From positions 1 to 57,995 of the forward strand of contig LKHB01000189.1 of the NCBI GenBank assembly GCA_001618615.1: DNA of 57,995 nucleotides, in the 5' to 3' direction. Of the stretch, positions 36,330 to 44,737 are shown piece by piece. Both the position numbers and the translations under genes were made by a program. How positions within the stretch are numbered: the first letter of the stretch is position 1; each line of letters begins with the position of its first letter. This DNA is from Fermentibacter danicus. GTDB lineage: Bacteria > Fermentibacterota > Fermentibacteria > Fermentibacterales > Fermentibacteraceae. The notes below the pieces were generated by a model. That model had not been told where the DNA came from. It ran no database searches and saw only the letters and a list, made by a program, of their open reading frames with translations.

Positions 36330-37767
36330 TGCCGTAAACCCGCCCTTTCTGAGGCGGTTCAGCAGGGGGCAGCGCAGTCCCGCAGTCACGAGGAGCGGGA
36401 CCCTGTACTACCCGATATGGCTCGCCTACGCGGTCTGCGCCTTCGAGCGGGACGGCCACGAGGTCGATCTCGTCGACGCGCCCGCAGCCGGCCTGGACGA
36501 GGAGGCCGTCATCCAAAGGGTGGACTCCTTCGGCCCGGGCCTGGTCGTCGTGGAGTCATCCACCCCCTCGATAGAGAGCGACGTGCGTTTCGCGGACCGA
36601 CTGGCGGAGGCGGACGGAAGGTTCGTTCTGCTCGTCGGCACGCATCCCTCCGCGCTTCCCCGCCGGACTCTCGACGCAGGAAGCAGATTCCAGGCCGTCG
36701 CGGTGGGGGAGTACGACCTCACGGCCAGGCTCCTGGCCCGGACGCTCGAGTCCGGTGGAGACCCCTCGTCGGTGCCGGGCCTCCTCCTCAGGACGGGAGG
36801 CGAGCCGGTCGACACGGGGCCCTGCCGCCGCGAGGAGGACCTGGACTCGCTTCCCTTCGTAAGCCGGATCTACGCGAAGCATCTCGATCCGTCCCGGTAC
36901 AGCAACCCCAACGCGCTGCACCCGATGGTCATGATAATGGGCGGGAGGGGATGCCCGAATAACTGCACCTTCTGCCTCTTCCCGCAGACTCTGACGGGAC
37001 GCGGGCTCCGCCTGCGCTCGATCGGAAACGTCGTCGAAGAGGTGATGTGGGTTCAGGAGAACATGCCCTCCGTCAGGGCCGTGTTCTTCGAGGACGACAC
37101 GATCTCGGCGGACCGCGACAGGCTCAGGGAGCTGGCGGCGGCCTTGTCGAAGGCCGGCAACCGCCTGAGATGGACGGCCAACATGAGGGCGTCCGTCGAC
37201 TACGAGACCCTGCTGATGTGCCGGCGCTCGGGCCTGAGGACCGTCTGTACCGGCTTCGAGAGCGGCGACCCGGCCATGCTGGAAGCCATCAGGAAGGGCG
37301 TGGACGTCGAGACGATGCGTCGTTTCGCCACGGATGCGCGCAGGGCCGGCGTGCTGGTCCACGGCTGCTTCCTGTTCGGAGCGCCGGGCGAGACTGCGGA
37401 ATCCATGCAAAGAACCCTCGAGTTCGCGCTTTCCATGCCACTCTATTCGGCCCAGTTCTACCCCATGATGGTCTATCCCGGCACGGAGGCCTACGCACAG
37501 GCGGAGGCTCGCGGCATGATCGTTCCTTCCTCCTGGCGCGGATGGCTTTCGGAGGAGGGGCTGCATACCTCCGTCATAAGAACCGAATCCCTGTCGGCCG
37601 AAGACATCTCGCGGTTCTGCGACCATGCCCGCAGGGCGTTCTACCTCCGTCCGGGCTTCATGCTGAGCACGGCCGTCCGCGCACTCCGCGACTCCGACGA
37701 GAGGACCAGGACCCTGAAGGCATTCTCCTCCTTCTGGCGCTTCCTCCTGCCCAAGAGGAGCCTCTGA
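36319..37767 (+). CDS. B12-binding-type radical SAM protein
   Basis: A 482-residue paralogue of the protein at 31861 in architecture. The N-terminal domain (YYPIWLAYAVCAFERDGHEV, GTHPSALPR) has the B12-binding fold, with VDAPAAG where DxHxxG would be and so no His ligand. The radical SAM cluster motif is CPNNCTFC (Cys212, Cys216, Cys219), followed by FFEDDTISADRDR and GFESGDPAMLEAIRKGVD. ATG 36319 (MKISAVNPPFLRRFSRG) is chosen from the family-like start and 11-base overlap. The ISAVNPPF start is typical of hopanoid, carotenoid or lipid-methylating relatives. Probable role is modification of a glycan or isoprenoid. Confidence 0.86.
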   Translation: MKISAVNPPFLRRFSRGQRSPAVTRSGTLYYPIWLAYAVCAFERDGHEVDLVDAPAAGLDEEAVIQRVDSFGPGLVVVESSTPSIESDVRFADRLAEADGRFVLLVGTHPSALPRRTLDAGSRFQAVAVGEYDLTARLLARTLESGGDPSSVPGLLLRTGGEPVDTGPCRREEDLDSLPFVSRIYAKHLDPSRYSNPNALHPMVMIMGGRGCPNNCTFCLFPQTLTGRGLRLRSIGNVVEEVMWVQENMPSVRAVFFEDDTISADRDRLRELAAALSKAGNRLRWTANMRASVDYETLLMCRRSGLRTVCTGFESGDPAMLEAIRKGVDVETMRRFATDARRAGVLVHGCFLFGAPGETAESMQRTLEFALSMPLYSAQFYPMMVYPGTEAYAQAEARGMIVPSSWRGWLSEEGLHTSVIRTESLSAEDISRFCDHARRAFYLRPGFMLSTAVRALRDSDERTRTLKAFSSFWRFLLPKRSL

Positions 37768-37768
37768 A

Positions 37769-38719
37769 TTGACCGCAGCCTCGGTCGTGGTGCCGGCCCA
37801 CCGTCATGGTCCGCGGCTCGTGGCCTGCCTGGAGGCCCTCCGTGCCCAGGAGGTCCAGGGAGATCTCACCGTCATCCTCGCACTGGACGGGGATGTCGCC
37901 ATCCCGGCAGGGACGGCCGCCCTGGCCGACCTTGTAGTACACGGACCCGCGAAGGGGCCGGCCGCCGCCCGCAACCGCGGCTGGAGGGCCTCCGCCGGGG
38001 GACACGTTCTGTTCACCGATTCCGACTGCGTGCCGGCTCCCGGATGGGCGCAGAGGATCGTCTCGGCGCTGGATGCCGGAGCCGACGGAGTGAAGGGCGC
38101 CTATTCCTCGGGAGGCGGGAGGATCGTCCAGCGTCTTCAGCAGGTCGAGTTCGAGGAGAGGTACGCTTCGCTGGAACCCGGCGGGACGGTCGACATGATC
38201 GACACCTATTCGTGCGGATTCAGACGCAGCGCCCTCGAGGCCTGCAACGGTTTCGACGAGAGCTTTCCGGCCGCCGATCACGAGGATGTCGATCTCTCGT
38301 ACCGCATGGCCGCCGGGGGCATGAGGCTGGTATTCGAGCCGGAGGCCCGCGTGGAGCATGAACACAGGGCGACTATGGCCGGCTATATGCGTCTCAAGTA
38401 CTCCCGCGGCAGATGGAGGGCCAGGATCATCGAACTCCATCCCTCCCGGAGCATGTCGGACCGGTACGTCCCGTGGAGCCTGAAGGCCCAGATGATTCTC
38501 TGCGCCGCACTCCCGGCCGCCCTGGCGGGCGCCCTTCTCCATCCCGCCATCCCCGCGGCCTGGGCCGCCGCCTTCCTGGCATCGTGCATCCCGATTCTCT
38601 CGACCGCACTCCGCACCGACCCCGGCGTGGCTCCACTAGTGCCGCTCCTCGTCCTCGCGAGGGGGTTCGCGCTCTCGACCGGGCTCGTCTCCGGAGCGAT
38701 CAGAAGGAGGGCCCGCTGA
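37769..38719 (+). CDS. Glycosyltransferase family 2 with C-terminal membrane segments
   Basis: A 316-residue GT-A enzyme. The catalytic domain begins ASVVVPAHRHGPRLVACLEAL and shows GPAAARNRGW, the metal-binding DxD-type FTDSDCVP and EDVDLSYRMAAGG. Two or three hydrophobic helices follow residue 235, anchoring it to the inner membrane. It starts at TTG 37769, with GAGGAG 8 bases upstream and 1 base after the preceding stop. It probably adds a sugar to the lipid-linked chain on the cytoplasmic side. Confidence 0.9.
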   Translation: MTAASVVVPAHRHGPRLVACLEALRAQEVQGDLTVILALDGDVAIPAGTAALADLVVHGPAKGPAAARNRGWRASAGGHVLFTDSDCVPAPGWAQRIVSALDAGADGVKGAYSSGGGRIVQRLQQVEFEERYASLEPGGTVDMIDTYSCGFRRSALEACNGFDESFPAADHEDVDLSYRMAAGGMRLVFEPEARVEHEHRATMAGYMRLKYSRGRWRARIIELHPSRSMSDRYVPWSLKAQMILCAALPAALAGALLHPAIPAAWAAAFLASCIPILSTALRTDPGVAPLVPLLVLARGFALSTGLVSGAIRRRAR

Positions 38720-39920
38720 TGCTCGCGCCGGCGAGGAAGGCCGACAGGGTCATGATGCTGCTTTTCCTGGCGGCGGATACGGTCTCCGTGCCGGTGGTGT
38801 TCTTCCTCACCTTCTGGCTTCGCTCCTCGGTCATCGGCGACGCCGTGCCGGGATTCGACGTCCGGCTGGGCGACTATCTCCACACGATCCCGGTCNNATA
38901 TCCTCTCTCGCCAGGCTTGTCGCCCGCAGGATCGCCCGTGTCGCCGCGCCCGTCGCGGAGGCGCCCAGGGTGCTCGTGGTAGGGACCGGAGAAGTGGCCG
39001 TCCGTGTAAGGGACAGTCTGGAGAGGATGCCCGCCCCGCACCCGATCGTCGTCGGTTTCATCTCGCCCGATCCGTCAGGAACCAGGCATCCCGAAACCAT
39101 CGAGGGGCTGCCGGTGGCGGGCTTCCTGGCCGATCTGCCGAGGCTCCTGACGAGCATGAAGGTGGATGAGGTGTTCTTCGCCGCCCCGAGCCTGGCGAGG
39201 GGCAGAATCCTGGAAGTGATCTCCGCCACGGAGAAGAGCGACGTGCATTTCAGGCTTGTGAGCGACCTCTTCGAGATCTCCACCACCTCGGTGGACCTGG
39301 ACAATCTTGCCAGGCTGCCGATCATCGAGATCGGCCATTCCCGGGGGGGATTCTTCTCCCGTGCCGTCAAGCGTGCGAGCGACATCGCGATCGCCTCCTC
39401 CATGCTCTTGCTCCTATCACCCTTTATGGCAATTATTTATCTCGTCCTACTGGCGGGTGGGAACGGATCTCCGATATTCAGACAGGTGCGCATAGGCAGG
39501 AACGGCGTTCCCTTCACCTTCTACAAGTTCAGGACCATGAAGCCCGAGTCCGGGGAATACGAGGTGGCTCCGCTCTCCCCCGCGGATCCGAGGGTCACCG
39601 GGATCGGGAGGTTCCTGAGGAGGACCAGTCTCGACGAACTGCCCCAGCTCGTGAACGTCCTGGCGGGCAGCATGAGCATGGTGGGGCCCAGGCCGGAGAT
39701 GCCGTTTATAGTCGAGGGCTACTCCGAATGGCAGAAGAGGCGGCTGGACGTAAGGCCCGGGATTACGGGCCTCTGGCAGATAATGGGCAGGAAGGATCTC
39801 CCGCTGCATGACAATATCGAGTATGACTTCTACTACATCAGGAATCAGTCGCTGATGCTCGACTTTGCGATTCTCCTGCGCACCTTCGCGAGCGTCTTCA
39901 GGGGAAGGGGCGCCTACTAG
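38719..39920 (+). CDS. Polyprenyl glycosylphosphotransferase (WbaP/PglC type), with NN gap
   Basis: Initiates glycan synthesis by moving a sugar-1-phosphate to undecaprenyl phosphate. The C-terminal catalytic domain is complete (FRQVRIGRNG, FYKFRTMKPES, RRTSLDELPQLVNVLAGSMS, GPRPEMPF, PGITGLWQIMGR) and is preceded by a CoA-binding-like domain (VLVVGTGEVAVRVRDSLERM). The N-terminus holds the first membrane helix, then NN at 38896-38897, after which the frame differs; the remaining helices and start of the middle domain are missing, about 80-100 residues in relatives. ATG 38719 overlaps the GT2 stop by one base. Confidence 0.92.
38896..38897. other. NN assembly gap inside the glycosylphosphotransferase
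   Basis: The frame changes across the two ambiguous bases and the expected membrane helices are absent, so real sequence has been collapsed. Confidence 0.8.
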
Positions 39921-41234
39921 GTGGACGAAGGACTCGGCAGGATCTACTTCGAAGCCTGTCCCGAAGCCCTCATGGCGATCAGGGACGGCAGGGTGCTGCG
40001 CGCCAACGACGAGATGTGCCGTCTGCTCGGAATTCGTTCCAGCACGGACATAGAGGGGCGGCGCCTGGAGGAGATCATCCCGATGGACCTGGACAACCGG
40101 GTCGGCCTCTATTCGGCGCTGACGAAGCTTCTCCCCGGCGACGTCAGGACTTACGAATGGGACCTCATGCTCCCCGGGGGAGTCTTCATCCCGGTCATAA
40201 TCCGCGCCACGGGGCTCGGCGGCGGCGTTCTGCTGCTGTCCATACGCGACTACACCGAAGGCCGCAGGCAGAGCCAGGCCCTCCTGGAGATGGAGGAGCA
40301 GCGCAGGGCTCTGCTCGAGGTGTCCGCATATCCGGTCTTCTGCATAGACCGCGAATTCCGGATACTCTGGTGCAACGCCTCGCTGGGCGAACTCGCCGGA
40401 GCGCGCCCGGGCGCCCTGCTCCGCCGGACCTGCCACAGGATGCTGTACGGCCAGGACATTCCCTGTCTGGGCTGTCCGGCCATGAACGCCATGCGTTCCA
40501 GATCGACCTGCTCGAATGGGATGTGCGGCACTGGAATCAGATACAGGGCCTCCACCTCCTCCTTCAACGGGCCCGACGGCGGCGTAGCCGGAGCCGTGGT
40601 CGCCATTCTGGAAACTCCTGCGGGCGGCCCCGGGAGCACAGTGGGGACTAAGCCTTCGGCGGAGACGCCTTCCGCTCCTGCGGACCGGCATGGCGGCCTG
40701 CCGGGCGGAGAGGCCTCCGAAGGCGGAGGAAACAGCGCTGCGACGGCCATGCTCAATCTCACCGAATGGCTGGCCTCGTCCCTCGAAAATCTGAAGACGA
40801 TCCTGGGTTCGACGGTCAGCGTCTCGGGGCCGAGGGCTGCGGCGCCTGCGGCGGTGAGCCCCGAGCACCTGCTGGAGGCCTTCAGAACCATATCGCATGC
40901 GGATTTCGGGTCGTGTCTCGCCGGCGAGGAGGGCATAGCGGTGAGGGTGGACCGGACCAGACTCGAACCGGGGCTTCCGGGCATCGATCCGGGAAGCTAC
41001 TATTCCGTGTCCCTCGGCGCGCGTCCGGTCCTCGAAGGCGCTGAAGGGGACCTTTTCTCCCGGAGCCCGCACAACAGGATATCTCCGTTCCCGATGCCCT
41101 CCGCCCAGGGACGGGGCAGGGAGTCGCAGGTCCGGGGCCGTTCCGGGGCGGTGTTCGTATCGAGGACTGACGGAGACCGTCGGTTCTATCAGATAATGAT
41201 CCCCGTACCTGAGCAGGGGAGTGGAATCGACTGA
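39921..41234 (+). CDS. Tandem PAS protein with degenerate histidine-kinase remnant
   Basis: A 437-residue soluble protein. PAS1 spans about 8-115 and PAS2 about 130-235; PAS2 carries RRTCHRML, then IPCLGCPA and a further Cys, the same Cys pattern as PAS1 of the kinase at 11549. Between 270 and 420 the sequence follows a kinase layout (LNLTEWLASSLENLKTIL, then SPEHLLEAFRTI and GSYYSVSLGARP) but lacks the phospho-acceptor His, the N-box Asn and the glycine-rich G boxes, so it is probably a pseudokinase. GTG start at 39921 directly follows the upstream stop. Its place inside the polysaccharide operon suggests redox- or ligand-dependent control of synthesis. Family call for the C-terminal half is tentative. 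Confidence 0.75.
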   Translation: MDEGLGRIYFEACPEALMAIRDGRVLRANDEMCRLLGIRSSTDIEGRRLEEIIPMDLDNRVGLYSALTKLLPGDVRTYEWDLMLPGGVFIPVIIRATGLGGGVLLLSIRDYTEGRRQSQALLEMEEQRRALLEVSAYPVFCIDREFRILWCNASLGELAGARPGALLRRTCHRMLYGQDIPCLGCPAMNAMRSRSTCSNGMCGTGIRYRASTSSFNGPDGGVAGAVVAILETPAGGPGSTVGTKPSAETPSAPADRHGGLPGGEASEGGGNSAATAMLNLTEWLASSLENLKTILGSTVSVSGPRAAAPAAVSPEHLLEAFRTISHADFGSCLAGEEGIAVRVDRTRLEPGLPGIDPGSYYSVSLGARPVLEGAEGDLFSRSPHNRISPFPMPSAQGRGRESQVRGRSGAVFVSRTDGDRRFYQIMIPVPEQGSGID

Positions 41235-42037
41235 TGGTATCGCTGTCCTGTCTTGCATTCTCCGCCGTTCTGTCCGCCTCCGGCGGGCCGGGTCCGGCGG
41301 GCATGGCATCCGTCGCCGCCTGGCCGTCGGCCTGGGGAGGTTCCTGCTCGACGGCCTACGAGGCGCCTGCGGGAATCTCCAGGATCGAGGGTTTCGAGAT
41401 TTCGGCGACCTGTTCCGATGCGGCCGCGAGGTCGGCCATGCTGGGCGCCGGGACGAGAGTCGGGCCTGTCCATGCCGCGCTTGGTCTGGACTGGACGGGA
41501 ACGCCGGGGGAACTTTCCGGAGACGCCGATGCCCTGTCCGCGACGATCGCGTGCGCATGGATCGCCACCGGCGATCCTGCAGGATTCATCGAGGGCTTCT
41601 TCGGGCCCAGCATCGCTCTGGGCGCCTCCTGCAGAGTCTCTTCCCGCGACGACGGGGAGGCCGTACTGGGCAGCGCGGGCGTTCAGTTCTCCGTCTTCCC
41701 CACGTTCGCCGTGGGCGTTTCCGTCGTCGACCTTCCGGCGTACACCCCCGAGAATGACGGGACAGAGGCTGAAACCCACTGGGGAGCGACCTACATCTTC
41801 TCGCGCGAACTAAGGGTCCATGCGTCGGTCTGCGGCGAGGGCCCGTCCCTGGGCGCCGAGCTTGCGGTCACGCCGTGGCTGTCCGCGAGGACGGGGTCTT
41901 CGTTCGATTCATGGAATGCAGGCGCATCCGTGGACATCGGTGCGTTTACGCTGGACTACGCCGTCATGCTGGATGACTCCTCGGTCGGGCACGTAGTCTC
42001 GCTCGGATGCACGCTCGGAGGTGAGAACTGGCACTGA
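41234..42037 (+). CDS. Exported beta-rich protein, probable outer-membrane barrel
   Basis: A 267-residue protein with a signal peptide (MVSLSCLAFSAVLSASG). The rest consists of short alternating hydrophobic/polar strands (RSAMLGAGTRVGPVHAALGL, LSARTGSSFDSWNAGASVDI, AFTLDYAVML) ending in LGCTLGGENWH. This is the layout of PorV/UPF0164-like barrels: the start AGMASVAAWPSAWGG recalls their conserved AxG..N/A...P segment. The start overlaps the previous stop by one base and the end overlaps the next gene by 4. Could be a surface attachment or export partner for the glycan. Function unproven. Confidence 0.65.
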   Translation: MVSLSCLAFSAVLSASGGPGPAGMASVAAWPSAWGGSCSTAYEAPAGISRIEGFEISATCSDAAARSAMLGAGTRVGPVHAALGLDWTGTPGELSGDADALSATIACAWIATGDPAGFIEGFFGPSIALGASCRVSSRDDGEAVLGSAGVQFSVFPTFAVGVSVVDLPAYTPENDGTEAETHWGATYIFSRELRVHASVCGEGPSLGAELAVTPWLSARTGSSFDSWNAGASVDIGAFTLDYAVMLDDSSVGHVVSLGCTLGGENWH

Positions 42038-43329
42038 CGATCCTCGTTGCCGTCGCCGGGCTCGCCGGCGGCGTTCCGCACGTGCCCGCCCCCTGCGTGT
42101 GGTCTTCTCCGGAGGGCGGTCCTTCCGACTCCCTGCGGATGGGAGGCGTCTTCCTCTCCCACAGGGCCTTCTTCGCCGCCTGCGCATCCGTTGATCCGGA
42201 CGCGGACGGCATGCGGGTGGAAGAGCGGCTGCTCGAACTCAGCGAAACGCTTTCCCTCTCCTCTGAGCTGGTCGAGGCCTCCGTGACCTTCACGGCGAGG
42301 GACTCCGACTCCACGGAGGTCTTCCTCCGGAGTGGAGGCCTGGAAGCCAGATGGCCGGGCACGCCCTGGATCGGTGTGGAAGTGTCGCGTTCGCTCTCCG
42401 GGCCGTTCATCCCCGGCATGAGGGATCCCGTTCTGGACCGGGGATGGGTGGATATCGACTCGATCGCGTCGGTCGGAGCGACCCTCGGCGGTCTTCTCGG
42501 CTCTTCGCTGACTCTTACGGGTTACCTGCTTCCCCATGAGGACACCCTGGCCGTCTTCGAGGCATCCTCTCCGTGGCTGGGCTTCGGGAGTTTCGGCTAT
42601 GCGTCCGTCTCGCTGGCGGGAAGCGATTCCTCTCTCGACATGAGCGTTTACAACGCCAGGATCGATCTCAGGGTCATCGAACCGTGGATCACCCTGATCC
42701 AGAGCGGGAAGGGCGCCGATTCCTCCGCCGTAATGTTCGAGGGCGTCGGCTACACCCCGGTTTCAGGGGAATGGGGCGCTCTGGAGATCGTGCCCGTGTT
42801 CCGGTGGGCCGGCGATTCCCTTGTTTCTCCGGGTGGATCGGTCCCCCGCGGGCGAACCGTTCTCGGGCTGGACGCCGTACTCCGCCCGCGGGGGCGCGCT
42901 CTTTCCGGCGCGGTCGGCTGCCGCTATGATCCTGCAGATCCCGGCGCCGCCTCCGGAGCCTTCTCCGCGGACATGACCTCCGAGGGCGGATTCCATTATT
43001 CCCTGTCCGCGAGCGGGGTGGGAAGCCGCGCCTTCCGGGCGTCTGCGGCGTCGATCCTCCATCGCGGGAAGGCTTCCATGGGGGGAGGCCTCGAGATGAT
43101 GTCCGACAGCCTCAGGATTACTGGCACTGCGGGATACTCTCCCACACCCGGCGTCCATGCGGTGCTGGAGGTTTCCGCCACGCCGGTGATCTGGGACGGG
43201 GACACGCCGGAGCCCCATGAATCCCTGTCGGCCGTCTTCGCGAGGAACGGCGTCACGGCGGCCCTGAGGCTGCAGAGACGGGACGGAGAGACAAGGATCA
43301 TTGCTTCGGCCTGTGCGGTTTTCCCATGA
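42034..43329 (+). CDS. Exported beta-rich protein with probable CTG start
   Basis: About 431 residues. The open frame begins just after an in-frame TGA at 42022-42024. GGAGGTGA at 42017-42024 is followed by CTG at 42028 and 42034; reading from 42034 gives an initiator followed by TILVAVAGLAGGVP, a clear signal peptide. The first ATG/GTG/TTG in frame is GTG 42082, which would delete that peptide. CTG 42034 also overlaps the previous stop as CTGA, like the ATGA junctions elsewhere in this operon. The mature protein is built of beta-strand repeats (LRSGGLEARWPGTPWIGVEV, LGFGSFGYASVSLAG) and is probably an outer-membrane barrel. Family unknown. Confidence 0.65.
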   Translation: MTILVAVAGLAGGVPHVPAPCVWSSPEGGPSDSLRMGGVFLSHRAFFAACASVDPDADGMRVEERLLELSETLSLSSELVEASVTFTARDSDSTEVFLRSGGLEARWPGTPWIGVEVSRSLSGPFIPGMRDPVLDRGWVDIDSIASVGATLGGLLGSSLTLTGYLLPHEDTLAVFEASSPWLGFGSFGYASVSLAGSDSSLDMSVYNARIDLRVIEPWITLIQSGKGADSSAVMFEGVGYTPVSGEWGALEIVPVFRWAGDSLVSPGGSVPRGRTVLGLDAVLRPRGRALSGAVGCRYDPADPGAASGAFSADMTSEGGFHYSLSASGVGSRAFRASAASILHRGKASMGGGLEMMSDSLRITGTAGYSPTPGVHAVLEVSATPVIWDGDTPEPHESLSAVFARNGVTAALRLQRRDGETRIIASACAVFP

Positions 43330-43682
43330 AGAGGCTTTTCCCGGCTCTTGTTCTGCTAGGGCTCTGCGGCTGCTCCGCTCTGACCCCGGCGGCCCTTCCC
43401 ACGGAGGGAACCTTCAGGATCAGATATCCCGGTGCGGCATCCGTCCAGCTCGTGGGGGACTGGAACTGCTGGGGCGGTCTCTCGTCCGCAGGAGGCATGC
43501 TCGATCCGGAATCCGGAGCCATGACGCCCGGTGCGGACGGCTACTGGACGGCCACGGTCGATCTGCCGCGCGGGCGTTATCGCTATGCCTTCATCGTGGA
43601 CGGCTCCATATGGATGCCGGACGAGTCGAACCATGTCCGGACCACCTACGAGGGCAGGGAAGTATCGGTATTCATAAAATGA
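43326..43682 (+). CDS. Lipoprotein with CBM48/AMPK-type glycogen-binding domain
   Basis: A 118-residue lipoprotein. The signal peptide MKRLFPALVLLGLCGCSALT contains a lipobox ending at Cys16 (or Cys14). Residues 27-117 are a single CBM48 module: FRIRYPGAASVQLVGDWNCW, then DGYWTATVDLPRGRYRYAFIVDG. These are the conserved strands of the AMPK-beta/isoamylase N-terminal domain that binds alpha-glucans. No enzyme domain is attached. ATGA overlap with the preceding gene; 14 bases before an ABC ATPase of the maltose/sn-glycerol-3-phosphate type. It may hold an alpha-glucan-like polymer at the envelope. Confidence 0.85.
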   Translation: MKRLFPALVLLGLCGCSALTPAALPTEGTFRIRYPGAASVQLVGDWNCWGGLSSAGGMLDPESGAMTPGADGYWTATVDLPRGRYRYAFIVDGSIWMPDESNHVRTTYEGREVSVFIK

Positions 43683-43696
43683 CGGGTGGTTAGCCG

Positions 43697-44734
43697 ATGG
43701 CGTCTGTCGAGTTCATAGGCGTGGAAAAGGTCTTTCCGGGTGGAGTCACGGCGCTTGCCGACTTCTCCGTGACCGTCCCGGACGGCGAGTTCGTCGTCCT
43801 TGTCGGCCCCAGCGGATGCGGCAAGTCAACGTCGCTCCGCATCCTGGCCGGCCTCGAGGAGCCTACTGGCGGCCGTGTCCGGATCGGCGACAGGGACGTC
43901 ACCTCCCTCTCTCCGCAGGACCGGGACGTGGCCATGGTCTTCCAGAACTACGCCCTCTATCCTCACATGACCGTCTTCGACAACATGGCCTTCGCCCTGC
44001 GGATGAGAAAGACACCCCGGGTCGAGGTCGCACGGAGGGTGGAGGAGGCCGCGGCCATCCTGGACATGACCCCGCTCCTCGGCAGGAAGCCGAGGGAGCT
44101 CTCGGGGGGCCAGCGGCAGAGGGTCGCCCTCGGCCGTGCGATAGTCCGGAAGCCGGCCGTCTTCCTTTTCGACGAACCCCTCTCCAATCTGGATGCCAGA
44201 CTGAGGGTCCAGATGCGCGGCGAGCTGGCCAGGCTGCACAGCAGGCTCCGCGTCACAATGATCTACGTCACCCACGACCAGGCCGAGGCGATGACGCTGG
44301 GAGACCGGATCGTGGTTCTCAAGGACGGGCGCATCCAGCAGATCGCTGCGCCCATGGAACTCTACGACAGACCCGTGAATTCCTTCGTGGCCGGTTTCAT
44401 AGGCAGCCCCGCGATGAACTTCCTTCCCCTGGACAGCCCTGGCTCGGGCCTTGCCGGCGTCGCCTCGGCGGGGCAGACCCCCCCGGAAGGGGCGGTTCTG
44501 GTGGGCATCAGGCCGGAGGACGTCGTACCTTCTCCTCAGGGTGCGCTGGAATGCACCTGCGAGGTCGTCGAGGTCTTCGGGAACGAGAAGATCATCCACC
44601 TCAGGACTGCGGACGGGAATCTCCTGGTCGTGCGCGTGGAGCCGTCGACTCCAGCATCGATCGGAGGCGGCGCCAGGGTCGACTTCAGACGAGGGCGCTG
44701 CCACTTCTTCGGCAGGGCCGGTGAAAGGTTGTAG
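43697..44734 (+). CDS. ugpC: Sugar ABC transporter ATPase (UgpC/MsmK/MalK type)
   Basis: A 345-residue ATPase of the carbohydrate-uptake CUT1 class. Walker A is GPSGCGKST, the signature is LSGGQRQR, Walker B is VFLFDEPLSNLD and the H-loop is YVTHDQAEAM. The regulatory TOBE region follows residue 240 (FIGSPAMNFLPL, then VGIRPEDV). No CUT1 permease or binding protein lies in this window, so it is an orphan ATPase, as MsmX/MsmK-type proteins often are, and may serve permeases elsewhere. It begins 14 bases after the CBM48 lipoprotein gene, hinting at alpha-glucan or glycan recycling. Confidence 0.92.
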   Translation: MASVEFIGVEKVFPGGVTALADFSVTVPDGEFVVLVGPSGCGKSTSLRILAGLEEPTGGRVRIGDRDVTSLSPQDRDVAMVFQNYALYPHMTVFDNMAFALRMRKTPRVEVARRVEEAAAILDMTPLLGRKPRELSGGQRQRVALGRAIVRKPAVFLFDEPLSNLDARLRVQMRGELARLHSRLRVTMIYVTHDQAEAMTLGDRIVVLKDGRIQQIAAPMELYDRPVNSFVAGFIGSPAMNFLPLDSPGSGLAGVASAGQTPPEGAVLVGIRPEDVVPSPQGALECTCEVVEVFGNEKIIHLRTADGNLLVVRVEPSTPASIGGGARVDFRRGRCHFFGRAGERL

Positions 44735-44737
44735 CAG

